Shown: positions 1 through 11,600 of the stretch, one piece after another
How the letters are laid out: every line of letters begins with the position of its first letter
How positions within the stretch are numbered: the stretch's first letter is position 1
From: Oryzias latipes
Lineage: Eukaryota; Chordata; Actinopteri; Beloniformes; Adrianichthyidae
Direction: 5' to 3'
DNA: 64,000 nt
Assembly (NCBI RefSeq): GCF_002234675.1
Contig: NC_019872.2
Location: forward strand, 15,125,950 to 15,189,949
The notes under the pieces: model-generated
What the model saw: the letters and a program-made list of their open reading frames with translations, nothing else
The model's database searches: none
Told to the model about the DNA's origin: nothing
Made by a program: the position numbers and the translations under genes

Positions 1-189
1 AGATGCTGTAAGAAAAAAAAGAGAATATTTGTGTAAGTGTGCAGTAGAGTTTGCCCAATACCAAAACTGCAGAGGGTCAGACGATTTGAATGTTTTTTTT
101 ACAAATCATATTGTGAAATTGTTAATGAGAGGACTGTTCAAAGACGCTCCTTATGTCATTATTATTATTATATATTTTTTGCTTATTGT

Positions 190-765
190 CTTGACATGTT
201 CTTGTGGCATTTTTCTCATGATGGACACTTATATGAAGAAAATAAAGAATTTCTGAGTATTTCTTGCTTCAAATTGTTGTAAATCAGGAGTAGATGAAAA
301 AAATGCTGTTCAAAAGAAGAGCTAAGTAGTGAAAGGTGAGTGTCCCTGTTCCGCTCCATTCTGATCCGTTCCCTTGCAGAAAATTGATCCATGTACGTCT
401 TTGTTTTCCTTGTCTGAGCTGACGTTTGACTCAAAACTTTACGGCTGAATAGCTACTATAGTGCTCGGCATTTTTGTTGCAGCGGTAATGTTAGGATGGG
501 GGTATAACAGGCTGTAAGCTAGCAGAGGTGAGTGTAAACAGATAGTTCAGTTATGAGTGATGGTAAGGGGGGGTGGGGTTGCTCTGTGCCAACAATCAAC
601 TCAGAGGTGAATTTCTGATGAACTCCTGCCGCTCTGCAGAAACTATGTCCTAGATAATGACAGAGGTTTTTTCTTTTCCTAAAAACTGCATAGTCACATT
701 TAAAATACCTCTGGAAAACTTTTCCAATAAATCAAAAGATGATGGGAGTGGGACTTAAACCATTC
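190..765 (+). repeat. Dispersed repeat 'A', copy 1
   Basis: First of three related copies in the window (others near 6750-7155 and 13088-13533), all in the same orientation. Shared landmarks in order: TTCTTGTGGCATTTTTCT, GATGATGGA, a G-rich stretch before GGGGTTGCTC, ACTCAGAGGTGAATTTCT, GAACTCCTGC-GCTCTGCAGAAAC and a closing AAAAGATGATGGGAGTGGGA. It lies in sipa1 sequence 3' of exon 8. There is no coding capacity and no clear terminal inverted repeat. It is probably a non-autonomous mobile element of unknown class. Confidence 0.6.
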
Positions 766-866
766 AACTCCTGGCTGGCTTACACCAAGCTCCGCCCCTT
801 GTGTAATTGCTTTCAAGAAGTAAAGGTATTTTATTTTTTCGGACCAAATTCTGCAGCCTGTCTTAC

Positions 867-3800
867 CTGCGAGGTTTCCCGTTCTCATCCGGTGGGATAA
901 CAGTAATGTGGATTTTGTGTGCTGTTCGGAGCAGCCGGGTCCTCTCCTCCAGACTCAAGTGGACCAGCGAGTGTCCGCAGAGCCGCACCACACGGGCCCA
1001 GAGCTGCAGGCCTCCGCTCTCGGCGTAGCAGAACCTCTGCAGCTCCGTCACAAAGCCCTCTTCGTCCATCAGGAAGCCGGGCTGGCCCACTCCGTCCCGC
1101 AGCGGGGTGACCTCCAGCGCCACACAGCCCCGTGTTACCATCTGAAACATCAGACCAGAAGTGATGAGTCCAGGAGCAAACGAGCACCATAGTGTGACAT
1201 TTCAAGGAAGGGGAACCCACCTCAAGTCTTTGCACCACCTCTTTTAAGTCCTCAACCTGACTCTCCAACATATTTATGGACACGGATTCCCCCCGCTCAT
1301 AGAAGATATCCAGGCAGGGCCCCCCCTCCTTAGCCTCAGTTAACACCTTCCAGCCAATGACGTCGCGGCAGGAGCAGTTAAACATCACCCTACGGGAGCT
1401 CCTCTCAATGAGCACCACATACTCCACCGACACCCCCAGCAGACAGGGCAGCTTGTGTTCTCCAGCCTCCCCTTCTCCTCTGCTGTTGACCATCACCCCC
1501 CACACCAGCGCTCCGGCACTGTGCAGCTCAGCTCCTTTTGCACTTTTCAGCTTGTCTTTACGCTTGCTGCCCAGAGAGAGCAGAGGGAACTTGGTGGAGG
1601 AGTCGATGGGCGTGGTGGTCACGTAGTTCTCAGCCAGATCCTTCAGGTATTCTTGCCGTGTACGCGTGGCCATGGAGCGAAACTTCTCTGCCTTCTCTGC
1701 AGCGTTTTCAGCGTTTACTACTTTTGCTAGGAGGAAGTCTCTGAAGGCAAGGGATCGAGGGAATCGAGCCCCCTTAGGGAACAAGGGTCCAAATAACGGG
1801 ATGTCTTTGGAGCGCGTCACTGCCACACTGTGAGGGAGAAGCAATGGAAGAGTCAGAGATCGCTGTAGAAGAAATCAGTCCAGGTCTAGGTTTCTGTGCT
1901 CGTCCTGTCCTCTGCTGTGGTTTTTCCACGAGCATCCACCCACCTCCAAAATTGTTAGTAACACCGCCTTTACACCAATTTACAACATGAAGATCTTACA
2001 AACTGGCTGCACAGTGATGCAGTAGATACTGTTCTCGCCTCACAGCAAGAAGGCCCTGGTTCAAATCTTTCTGTGTGGACTTTGCATGCTCTCCTGGCGC
2101 ATGCATAGCTTATCTCTCACACTCCAGCCTCCTCCCACAGTCCAAAGACATGCTTCATAGGTTCATTGGTGACTTTAAATTGTCCCCAAATGTGCATGTG
2201 AGTGATCGTTTGGCTCTGCATCAGACTGGCAGCCTGTCCAAGGTGTACCTCGCCTTCGCCCAACAGTCACCAAGACCAGGTTGGGGTCCAGGTTGGGGAC
2301 CCTTTTTGTGACCCCAAAAGGGCTCACCGGGATCTTATGAACTCAGAGTTAAATAATAGCGTAGACTCTGTCTGCTTTTTTTTTAACCCTTCTGCTATCC
2401 TAGGTAAGTCAACGTTGGGAGTTGGGTCATTAAGACCCACTAATGCTCTGAACCTTTTTTCTTCAAGGATTTGAGAACCTCACTGGTGTCCATGGCTTAC
2501 ATGAAATCTTTCCACCTTTGTCATGGTAGGAATAACACGTCAAAGTAAGGGTGGGGTCATCTAAGATAGCACAAGGGTTAAATTCAAAGCTTAGATCAGT
2601 TCTCAGTTTCCGTTTTGGTTCAGTAAACGGATTCATGCAGGACCCAAAATAAACAAACTTTTTCAAGCAGGTTGAGTTCTGAAAGAGCAATATTTTTAAT
2701 TTCTATTCTGGACATGCAGGAGGAATGGAGTCACACCTGTAGTAGGTTTCTTCAGCACAGGGCTGGTGGACCTGAACAATGATGAAGACGTGCTGGAAAT
2801 GGGAGCGGATGGACTTCGGGGTGAAGGGCAGAGCGCCTGGCTCCTGGAACACGATGGTCACGATGTCATTTCCAATATGTCGTTTCCGAAGCAGCTGAGG
2901 GGAAAAAAACAGCAGCAGACATTCATGAAAACATTCATTAAACTAACTTTTAAGACTAAACTGCTTAAAAACAACATAACATAACACATCAGATCCCATT
3001 ATTCAGTGTATTATCAAACATGCAAAAGTCCTGACAACAAAGCCAATAAAACGGATTGTTTTGTTGTCAGTTTTAACTCTAGATCTGCAGCGAGCTTATT
3101 AAAAAATATGGTTCAATTTTTAGTTTAAAAAATAGGTGAATAGAATGTAAAATAAAATACAGCGAACATAAATACTTTTGTTTTAGCTCCCATTAGTCAT
3201 GAGATGAACTCAAAGATTTTTTACAAACACAAAACAACCATTTCTCTTAAATATTGTTCATAAATCTATGACAGTGAGCACTTCTCCTTTGTTGAGATGA
3301 TCCATCCCACCTAACAGTCTTATCAGGATGCTGATTAGACATCATTATTATTGCACAGGTGTACCTTAGTCTGGCTTCAATAAAAATTCACTCTGAAACA
3401 TGCCGTTTGGTTTTTTTTGGGGGGTCTGGGAACTCAGAAAACTGGTCAGTATCTGGTGTGACCACCATTTGCCTCATACAGTGCTACACATCTCCTTCAC
3501 ACAGAGTTGATCAAGTGCTTGGTTGTGGAGTGTTGGTCCACTCCTCTTCCGTGGCTGTGCGAAGTGGCTGCATATTGGCAGGAACTGGAACACGTAGTCG
3601 TTTACGTCCATCCAGACCATCCCAAACGTGCTCAATGGGTGATATGTTCGGCATGTACGCTGGCCATGCAAGAGCTGGGATGTTTTCAGCTTCCAAGGAT
3701 TGTGTACAGATCCTTGCAACACGGGGGGATGCATTAACATGCTGCAGTGTTAATAAAAGCAAATAATGCAAGTGTTGCATTTGTATTTTTGTACAGTTTA

Positions 3801-6800
3801 TAATGATAGGAATAAACAAAACTGAACTGTGTAAACTTCAGCAGGTCACAGTTCAAAAGACCACGTGTGTGATAACATCAGTGCTTTAAATCACTCGAGA
3901 CACACACACTGCAGCCTGAATAAAGTGTGATTAAAAAAAAACGAGGAAAAGAAAACCAAAGTCAGCATTTTCTTGACATTAAACCACAACTCTCAGAAAA
4001 AGTTAATTAAATTGGAGAAACACGGAGGTGGGAGTATCATGCTTATTGTCTGTTCAACTTTATCTGAGCTTCTCTTCATTCAGCTTAAAATTATTGACCC
4101 AAAAATAACCATAAAATATGCTTACATTCTCTTTATATTTTAATGTCACAATTTCATAGATTTAAAAACATGTATATGAATGTGTAGCTGTAGTTTGAGG
4201 ATTTTTTTTGCAACAGATATGAGACACTTGAGTAAAACAATTATTAACGTGGTCTGTAATCATACCATGTAAGTGGATTTTTTTGTGTGCTAAAATTCAC
4301 AATTAAAAATTTAGATAATTATGAGAATTATGAGTCATTTAAAATGCAATGCAACTACTTCTAAAAACATTGATTAGACATAAACAATTCTGCCTTTTGT
4401 ATACTATAAATGTAAACCCTTAATCATGGAATGCGTTTTTACAGCATCTTCACAAATGACAGAAAACAAGCTTAAATCTGAATGAATAACTGTGAAGCGG
4501 CATGGGTGGGCGTAAACACCGGGGGGCAGGATTTTTATATCATGCTTGTTGTGGAGTAGACAGTCACAACACAAACGACCGACTAAATGTGCAGAAACAA
4601 CATCCTTTTGAGAATGAACTGATCACTCGTGTGTGTTTTGGGGGTTTACTTCACCTGCTGTGTGTTGTTGGCGGTGTAAGGGAGCATAGTAGAGACATGG
4701 AACATAATTTCGTAGTCTTGGTAGCGCGTGTAGAGGGAATGTTTTCCTGTGGAGTCGGCTACATGCACACAAGGAACACAAACGGAGAGAAACAGGCGAC
4801 AATTTAATGACGTCGCAAGACAACCATCTGCAGGTTTTCAGGCAAATTACAATAGGGAAGAATAATTCATGTGATCTTTCTGATAATATCATGCAGCAAA
4901 GAGATGGAGCTTATGTTGTGCAACTTTCAGCTCACTCTTGTTATCCAGCTGAGCTCTATATTTCTCCCAGCCCTTCAGGCGCACTCGATCGCCAAGCAAA
5001 TCCAGGAACTCCTCAAACGCTGGTCCAGAGCTCTCATTGTTGTACATGTCTTCCTCTGAGCTCTGCCCGGCCCGGCAGTACATCACACCCACCTTTCTCT
5101 GAAAATTCAGCTTTGGGAGACAAAAAAGAAAAATCCACAAATCATTAAAAAGAACTCTAGACATGTCTTTTCATTCATTAGATTCAAACACAACTTCCTC
5201 ATTTGTATTTCTCAGCTCATGATTTAGAAATACTGTTTGCAAAGTCCCATTTTCACACAGTGTGTGCAATCAAATGTCACAGTTTCTACCAGACATTTTT
5301 TTCTTTTCTCTTTTTAAGGAAGGGAGGGAGGGGGGGTTACCACAGAAAAGGAGAAGCTACCTGCAGTACAGTGGGTTCCTGATATTGTTCAACAACTTCC
5401 ACATTGCAACTCATAAAACTTGTATGTCACAATGGGATGACATGGAAATGTCTTAAAATATATGCAGATGAAAAATGCATTGTAGTCGGAAAATACCTAA
5501 ACAGCTAAAAAGTTGGAACGCAACCAACTGGTGAGAAATCTAACTTTGAAAAATGTGCAAGTTTTTGGATTCAAGGATGTACTCACCCCCTGCTCGTCCA
5601 ACTTGAGCAGCGTGTCCCTCACTTTGGGGGAGTTTGAGGCCAGACGAAGGCAGTGCAGGTTGAGTTCTGGCAGGATGAACTCCAGCAGCCTTTTAGGAGA
5701 CAAGCCTCTGGGGGTGGTGTGACGGGCAGCAGAGGGAACCGACTCCTCCAGGATGGAGCCTCGCAGGGTCTTCATCTGTAAAGATGATGCATCGTCAAAT
5801 TTTGAATCTCCCATCAAAACGGACAGCACCTGGATGGAGCCTGCAGGTGGAGTGAAGTCTCCACCTCTGTAGTGCGAAAGATGATCCGGTAGTTGTACTG
5901 AGCTCCGCTGGATCCTTCCTTCTCCTCTCGCCTGAAGCTGATGGCGACAGGACCGAGGCGGTCGTCTATACCAAAAAAGTTCTGGTGTTCTGCGAGAAAT
6001 GGAAATAAAACAGCATCCTTCAAAATAAAATTCACTAAAAATGACCAATAAAACTCATTTTAGCAAAAGACAAATGAACAAATGTCATGTATCATTTATT
6101 TCTACAAAATCAACAAGTTTCCTAAATAATGTTTAAAAAAACAATACATTTAGTAGAACTGCCAAAAATGTTAAAACATCATTTTAGGAAATAAATAAAA
6201 TATGTCACTGGTTGTTCATCTTTTTTAACAATCCAATCAATATTAAATGAGATTATAATATGTATAGTATAAAGTAGCAAAAAAATCCAGCTCCACAAGA
6301 AAGTAGAAACTCCAAGTGATGACTTGCATGAAAGTACTGAATGTGATCCCACCAGCAGTAAAAAGGACTGCCCTTCTTTAAAGAGCTAATAAAAAAGGAA
6401 TAAAAGATTTGCTATAAAATATTAAACTCTTGAATTAGAAAAAAAAGAAAGCATATTCCACTTCCCCATAAATATCCAAGATTTCCACTTCTTCCTAGCG
6501 TGAAGGGTATTTTTAGATTTTTATAAACAGAGGTGAGATTTTTTCATTTAGACAAAACTTTTACAGGCTTGTGCATTGGACTTTTATTCAAACTACAGTA
6601 AAAAACAAACAACATTTTGTTTATTGATATTTTAGCGCCAAAAAAAGACTAATATTTATGCTTTTCTTCAATGTGATGTGAATCATTAAAAATACTGTTA
6701 ACACTTAAGTGCAATCAGGAACCCAAAGTTTTAAGAACTTGGTGAGTTTAGACTTTAAAGACCAACTCAGAGGAAATTAGTGATTTTGGTCAAATGAAAT

Positions 6801-8279
6801 TGTTCTTGTGGCATTTTTCTGATGATAGAGGACATATGTAAAGACAATTAAGCTCAAATTTATTTCTTAATTCATCTTGTTGTGAATCAGGATCACAGGG
6901 AAAAATGTCGTTTGTAATATAAGAATTTTCTACGTAAAATATGCTGGGCGGACCACACGCTTCCTGATACAGGCTTTTCAACACAGGGGAGGGGAAGTGG
7001 GGCGGGGTTGCTCCGCACCAAATTTCTCATTTTTGAACTATTGCCACTCAGCAGAGACCACATGCTAGAAAAAGGTTTTTTTATTTTTTGGCTAAAAATC
7101 ATAATGAAAAAGACCACTTGGAACACTTTTACAATAGATCAAAGAAAAGATGGGCAAAGTTTTTCTCTAACCTTTCATGTAGAAATATTTGCGATAGTAA
7201 TGGGCCCCCAGGTCTGCATGCTCAATGAAGTAGTTGCTCTTCCCCTGCAGTTGGACATGACTCTCTCTGGGCTCCTCCAGGACAGAAACTGCATCGTTGG
7301 GGGTCCGGAGGCTAGACCAGAGCCCCCTCCTTCCAGAAGATTGGCACAGCCCCACCTGCTCCTCTCCTCCCGTCTCATTGCGGAAATGAGGGCAGCTGAG
7401 GAGGAGCTCGTTGTCGTTGCCATCACCTTCATCCAGCAGCAGCGACTGTTCAGGGTCATCTGCAATCCCTCCGCCGCCTCCCCCGCCTTGTGCTGGCGAG
7501 GAAGGGGTGGACTGGGTGAGGGGGCGCAGCTGGGATGCAGCCGAAGCCCCTGAGGTGATATTCTTTTTACGTCCAATGCTGTCCCTGTTGGTGGCCACCT
7601 CGTTGAGGTCAAACAGGATGCTCTGAACGTCATAGTGCGCAAAGCTCCTCACCCACGTTCCTCCTCCAAGGTTGTCGTACGGACTGGGTTGGGGAATGGG
7701 AGGGGGGGTAGGTTTGGACTTCTTACTGAGACCTTCAGGTTTTGGTGGCTTAGCAGGTTTTTGGGAGTCTGCTGTGGAAGTGGAGAGACCTCGAAAGAAT
7801 CCATCAGGCTCTGGAGGGTTGCCCCCCAGTCCTAAAAGCAAGAAGGGGTCTTTGAAGCGGAGAGCGTTTGGACTCAGAGGCCCCTGGTCATCTGCACTGG
7901 GCTCCTGGGCTTGGCTCTGCCTCTCCAGCGATGACAAGCTGCCGTATTCCCTGTGCAGTAGCACGCCTGTGTCCCCCTGAGCCCCTGCACCTGCCCTCTC
8001 GCCAGCCGCCCTGACCACTTTTGCCCCCGTCTTCCCTGAGGAGTCCAGGTCTCCTAAGGTCACATCGCTGTTACTCCTCTGCATGATGTGGCCCCGGCCC
8101 ACCGACCGCAGGTTCAGCCCTGCGCGGCTTGGAGTGAGGCTGTCAGCTTCAGCTCCATCGCCATCCCTCCTGGGAGGCCACTCCACCACACCGGCTTCCC
8201 GTTTGGGGTCAAAATTGACGATGGGAGGCCTGACATTCTGCCGGCGAAACTTGCGGATGAAGAGGTCATCTGACTGCAT
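867..8279 (-). CDS. sipa1: SIPA1, Rap GTPase-activating protein (8 coding exons; 3' end beyond window)
   Basis: Signal-induced proliferation-associated 1 stimulates GTP hydrolysis on Rap1/Rap2 and so restrains integrin adhesion and Rap signalling. Exons, 5' to 3': 8279-7172, 5989-5865, 5775-5587, 5110-4936, 4758-4655, 2894-2737, 1827-1221, 1141-867. All introns are GT-AG and phase is continuous, giving 913 codons plus two bases. The start is the ATG at 8279 (MQSDDLF, A at -3), matching the TDDLF start region of mammalian SIPA1; an in-frame stop lies upstream. The RapGAP domain spans roughly residues 430-690, with the asparagine-thumb motif [11 protein letters not shown] (Asn about residue 576). 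Exon 8 encodes a PDZ domain ending in [14 protein letters not shown]1 rather than SIPA1L1-3 is favoured by [26 protein letters not shown] and the [10 protein letters not shown] segment. The coiled-coil C-terminus is off the left edge. Confidence 0.88.
1993..2335 (+). repeat. Teleost dispersed repeat with tRNA-like internal box (copy a)
   Basis: This matches a very common fish repeat family. It shows CAGTGATGCAGTAGATACTG, CTCACAGCAAGAAGG, a B-box-like GGTTCAAATC, CTCCCACAGTCCAAAGACATG, TTAAATTGTCCCC and GCAGCCTGTCCAAGGTGTACC, ending near GTGACCCCAAAAGGG. Related sequence occurs in reverse at 20990-21262, as a fragment at 25318-25395, and weakly near 51950-52110. The repeat class is uncertain; no intact tRNA fold is present. 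Confidence 0.6.
2383..2581 (-). mobile_element. piggyBac-like MITE, copy 1
   Basis: A short non-autonomous element bounded by TTAA at both ends (2383-2386 and 2578-2581), the target duplication typical of piggyBac transposons. The terminal inverted repeats read CCCTTCTGCTATCCTAGG at the left and, reverse-complemented, CCCTTGTGCTATCTTAGATG at the right. The interior has no coding capacity. It is homologous along its whole length to the element at 43067-43279 but lies in the opposite orientation. It sits in the sipa1 intron between exons 6 and 7. Confidence 0.72.
3151..3745 (-). pseudogene. Tc1-like transposon remnant (terminal region plus 3' end of transposase)
   Basis: About 3151-3430 resembles the terminal region of a widespread fish Tc1-like element (landmarks GAGATGAACTCAAAGAT, GTGAGCACTTCTCCTTTG, GATGCTGATTAGACA). 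About 3431-3742, read on the minus strand, encodes the C-terminal part of its transposase: [27 protein letters not shown] and RVPVPANMQ. The last catalytic acidic residue falls in the SPIEHVWD motif. The N-terminal DNA-binding part and the other end are gone. This is a dead fragment in the sipa1 intron between exons 5 and 6, and a different Tc1 family from the element at 25639-26516. Confidence 0.75.
6750..7155 (+). repeat. Dispersed repeat 'A', copy 2
   Basis: Shares TTCTTGTGGCATTTTTCTGATGAT, then GTAAAGACAATTAAGCTCAAA, AATATGCTGGG, GAAGTGGGGCGGGGTTGCTC and a final ACAATAGATCAAAG with copies 1 and 3, in the same orientation. It sits in the first sipa1 coding intron and ends only about 17 bp from the donor of coding exon 1 (7171-7170). 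Confidence 0.6.
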
Positions 8280-8372
8280 AGTGCCTGAGTAAAACGGAGC
8301 CGGTCCAGCGAAGTTGCCTTCAGAATCTACTGCTGTCAACTTTTCCCTGTGGTGCTGGCGTGAAATGGGGAT

Positions 8373-8686
8373 ACTGAGCACGGACGTGAAAAATCAGCTC
8401 AGTCAAATGGAGTCTTCACTCACAGCACGTTAGAAGGCCAAACTCGCTCAGATCTTTACCTGTCATGGGTGACAACTGGGATTTAGGCGAGAACGCTGGA
8501 AGCTGTGGTCCATCCAGATGTGCATTTGAATCTGGTTGTTTCTTCCAGAGAAGCGAGGCGCATCGGATCATCCCTGTAGCCCGACCCTCTGGCCTCTGTG
8601 GAGGAGCGGTTCTGTCTGTATCAAGCTGTTTTCCATGTCTGTTGGTCTGCTCTCCTCAGTGCCAGCAGCCTTCATCAAGGAGCCAC
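8373..8686 (-). other. sipa1: Probable 5' UTR exon of sipa1 and short intron
   Basis: Upstream of the sipa1 start, a minus-strand acceptor (CTGCACAG) at 8688-8687 opens a segment 8686-8460 that closes with donor ACAG/GTAAAG. An 86-bp intron then leads to acceptor GTGCTCAG, so the first coding exon would begin at 8373. The joined sequence has an in-frame TAA before any in-frame ATG, so this exon is non-coding and the ATG at 8279 stays the best start. The call rests on splice-site shape only. Confidence 0.45.
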
Positions 8687-8689
8687 CTG

Positions 8690-11600
8690 TGCAGAAAACA
8701 CAATCCGGACATCAACCTTTTGCAGCACAAAAAACAGTCTTCAAGAATGGCTTTTTGTAAACTACAATTGAATTCCAATAATAATACTGAAGCAGATCTG
8801 ACGTGTGTTTTATTGTTGAATAATCCCCCGCACCTCTGTTTCTCATTATTATTCTTTCCTTTACACACTTTCCGTTCCAAAGTTTCCCGAAATAGTTCTG
8901 CAGCAAACTTAAAGCTCAACACATCAACCCTGCTCACAATAGACAGTATTAACACAGGGGGGGGGCTTCCTGGTGAACTGACAGAGAGCCAGAACATGAG
9001 GGAAATAAGGATAGACAGTCTCTTACTCGTATACACAAACAAACAAGGGTTTCTGGGTTTTCTTCTGACTAAATTTAGCAGAATAAATGACACCAGAAGC
9101 CATGTTGGTTTCAAAAGAAAAGTTCTTCAGACTGTTGTTGGTGATTAAAACCCTTAACCTGTTCACTTCCTGTTTTATTTTTATTTTTAAAGAGAACCAA
9201 CCAAAGAGACGTCAGATTTTAACTTACCATCAAAATGAGTCATGAACCCAAGAAAGCTCAGCCTGTTCTGTCACATTTTTGACGCTCTTCACCTTTCCTT
9301 CAAACTTTCATCAGTCAGCTCCAGACGAAGCTTTCTGTTGCTGTCAGGAAAGGTGCGCAGCTCTTTCCTGTCTGTCTTTTCTTCACATGTATCTCCTGAC
9401 GCATGCAACGCATGCTCTCAGCCTACAGAGCAGGTGCAGTGGTGCAGAGCTACCACAGAAAGCATGAAACGCATGCACAAAACACACACCCCTGCACACA
9501 CGCAGCTCTGCATCTACTCACAACACATTTACTTTTCCATTGTTTCAAGCCTTTTTCATGACCTTTAGGTCTGCAGCTCCAAGTTGACTCATTTGCATTG
9601 TGGAAGTTTGGGTTTTTAATGTAACACCATAATGGATCATTAAAGCTTGAGCAAAATACACAAACACAAAACAAGTTCCACAGAGGAACTGCTTCCACCT
9701 CTGTCTTCACAATTCAAACTAGCTAAACTGTTTATGTGACTTTTTTCATTTTCCTCAGTTTTTAGTGGTTTTCACAGCATGTCAGTGAGTGCCGAGGAAG
9801 ACAACAAAACACTTTCAGCTCTCTTTTTAACAGGAAGTCAATTCGACTGCTTTTAAAAAAGAAAGCATAAAAAAGAGGAAACAAACTTGTGACAGATCTC
9901 TTGATGCTTTAAAATGTCATGTTACATGTGTGCAGGACTGCCGTGTCACCAGCTACTTTTCCTCGTATTATTTTGTGATGCTCTTACTCATCGGATTATT
10001 TGATCTCGCTCAATGCAGAATGACAGGCTGACACAGGATTGATATTTTCTGATGTGAAGTATTTGACCACTGAACATCCTCACAGAGGTTTAGGGTGCAA
10101 AAACAACACCCCATACTCACCCTTTTTCATAATATTCACCTTTTCTCAAACTGAAAAGTGAGCATTATGTAGATAATTCACAAATATTTGTCAATAAAAG
10201 CAGATGGACCTACAACGTGTTGGTGTATTTAAAAAAAAAACAGAGAAAAGATAAAGATGAGAAAAACGAACTTACATGGGATAATAATTGGTTAAGAAAA
10301 AGCATTCAGGGATTATTTTCTACTGATTTATTATAACTTCCATCAAAATATAATGAATATTATATCTGATTGATGAAATAATAAAACTGTTCCATTTGTT
10401 TTCATGGGACATTTGTAAGCAAAGATTTATTTTTAATTACAGTCCAACAGATTATGTGTGAAGGCACCAGCTGAAATGTAATTATCATGTTTAATTGGTG
10501 TGGATTCTTCATGTGCACAGGACGCTACTGGCTATGTGTGGTTTCCCTTGCTGATGACTACTGGTAGTTCAAACAGAACAGCCTCTGTGCAGCTTCTCAT
10601 GGTGAGAACCAGTTTATGTTTTCACTGAGAGCACAGGAATAGTCACAAGATCTCATGAAGATCAGTTTCTATCTATAAGTAAAGCCCAATCTGCATACTT
10701 GGTGATCAATCCATGTTGTCTCTGTCTCAAAAAACATTTGAAGATTATTTTCACTTTATAAAATAATTCCAGGTCACCTTCACTTTGTCTCAAAGACAAA
10801 TTCAGCTTTCAGAATAAAGCCGATAATGCAGAGGGGACTGAACGTGGTTGTATTTCACTTTTTGCCCTTGAAAATAAATTCAGAGCTTCTTAAAAGCATC
10901 GATTCATCAGACAGTTCTCGCTTTCACTGCATCCTGTCTGCTGCAGCTCTCCTTCAGCTCAACACAGCTTCACAATGGCACTGTTTATGCCGCCGAGATG
11001 CCAAAGGAGTCCGTGTTTGATGAAAGGCTGAGTCAGACCCCAGTCCTGTTCATCAACAGATGGACCCCCAATTTAAAAAAAAAAAAACAGCAAGGCTGAA
11101 AACAAGGCAGGAGAAGGAGAGATCCATTTTTAACTCATAAAAAAATATATTCTAATCAAAAATTTAACAAGAAAACAAACAAAAGTAAAAGTTAGCCATA
11201 GCAGTAAACATTTATACTTATAGTGTTATTAAAAAAAAGCCAGTTTAGTTATGTTGGATGCTAAAATAGGCTCAAAAAGTAACTTAAAATTGGATTTCAA
11301 AATAGAGAAGTTGTCACTGGTTTTGAAATTGAAATGATTTAAACCTATTTGACCATTCAAACAGTTTATTGCTCGTTTCAAATCCACATTTGTTAGATAT
11401 TATCAGATAATATGACCAAATAGTTACTTTTTCTCTGGCATTAAAATGGAAAAGTGCATAACTGTATCTGAAGCAGAAGCACAAATAAAGAGGAACTTGA
11501 TGCTCCGCCCCTTTCCCCAGAGCATTTCTGTTTCTAACAGACAAAAGTTGGGTCTTGTAATGACAAGTTAAATGGAACTGAATGGTGCTTCCCTTTTCAA

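Noticed and set aside
2040..2110. tRNA gene suggested by GGTTCAAATC
   Set aside because: Only a B-box-like word inside a common dispersed repeat; no cloverleaf can be drawn.
8279..8381. Earlier sipa1 start 34 codons upstream
   Set aside because: The codon at 8381 is GTG, the frame has a TGA shortly upstream, and a good acceptor lies at 8375-8374. The ATG at 8279 matches the family's N-terminus.
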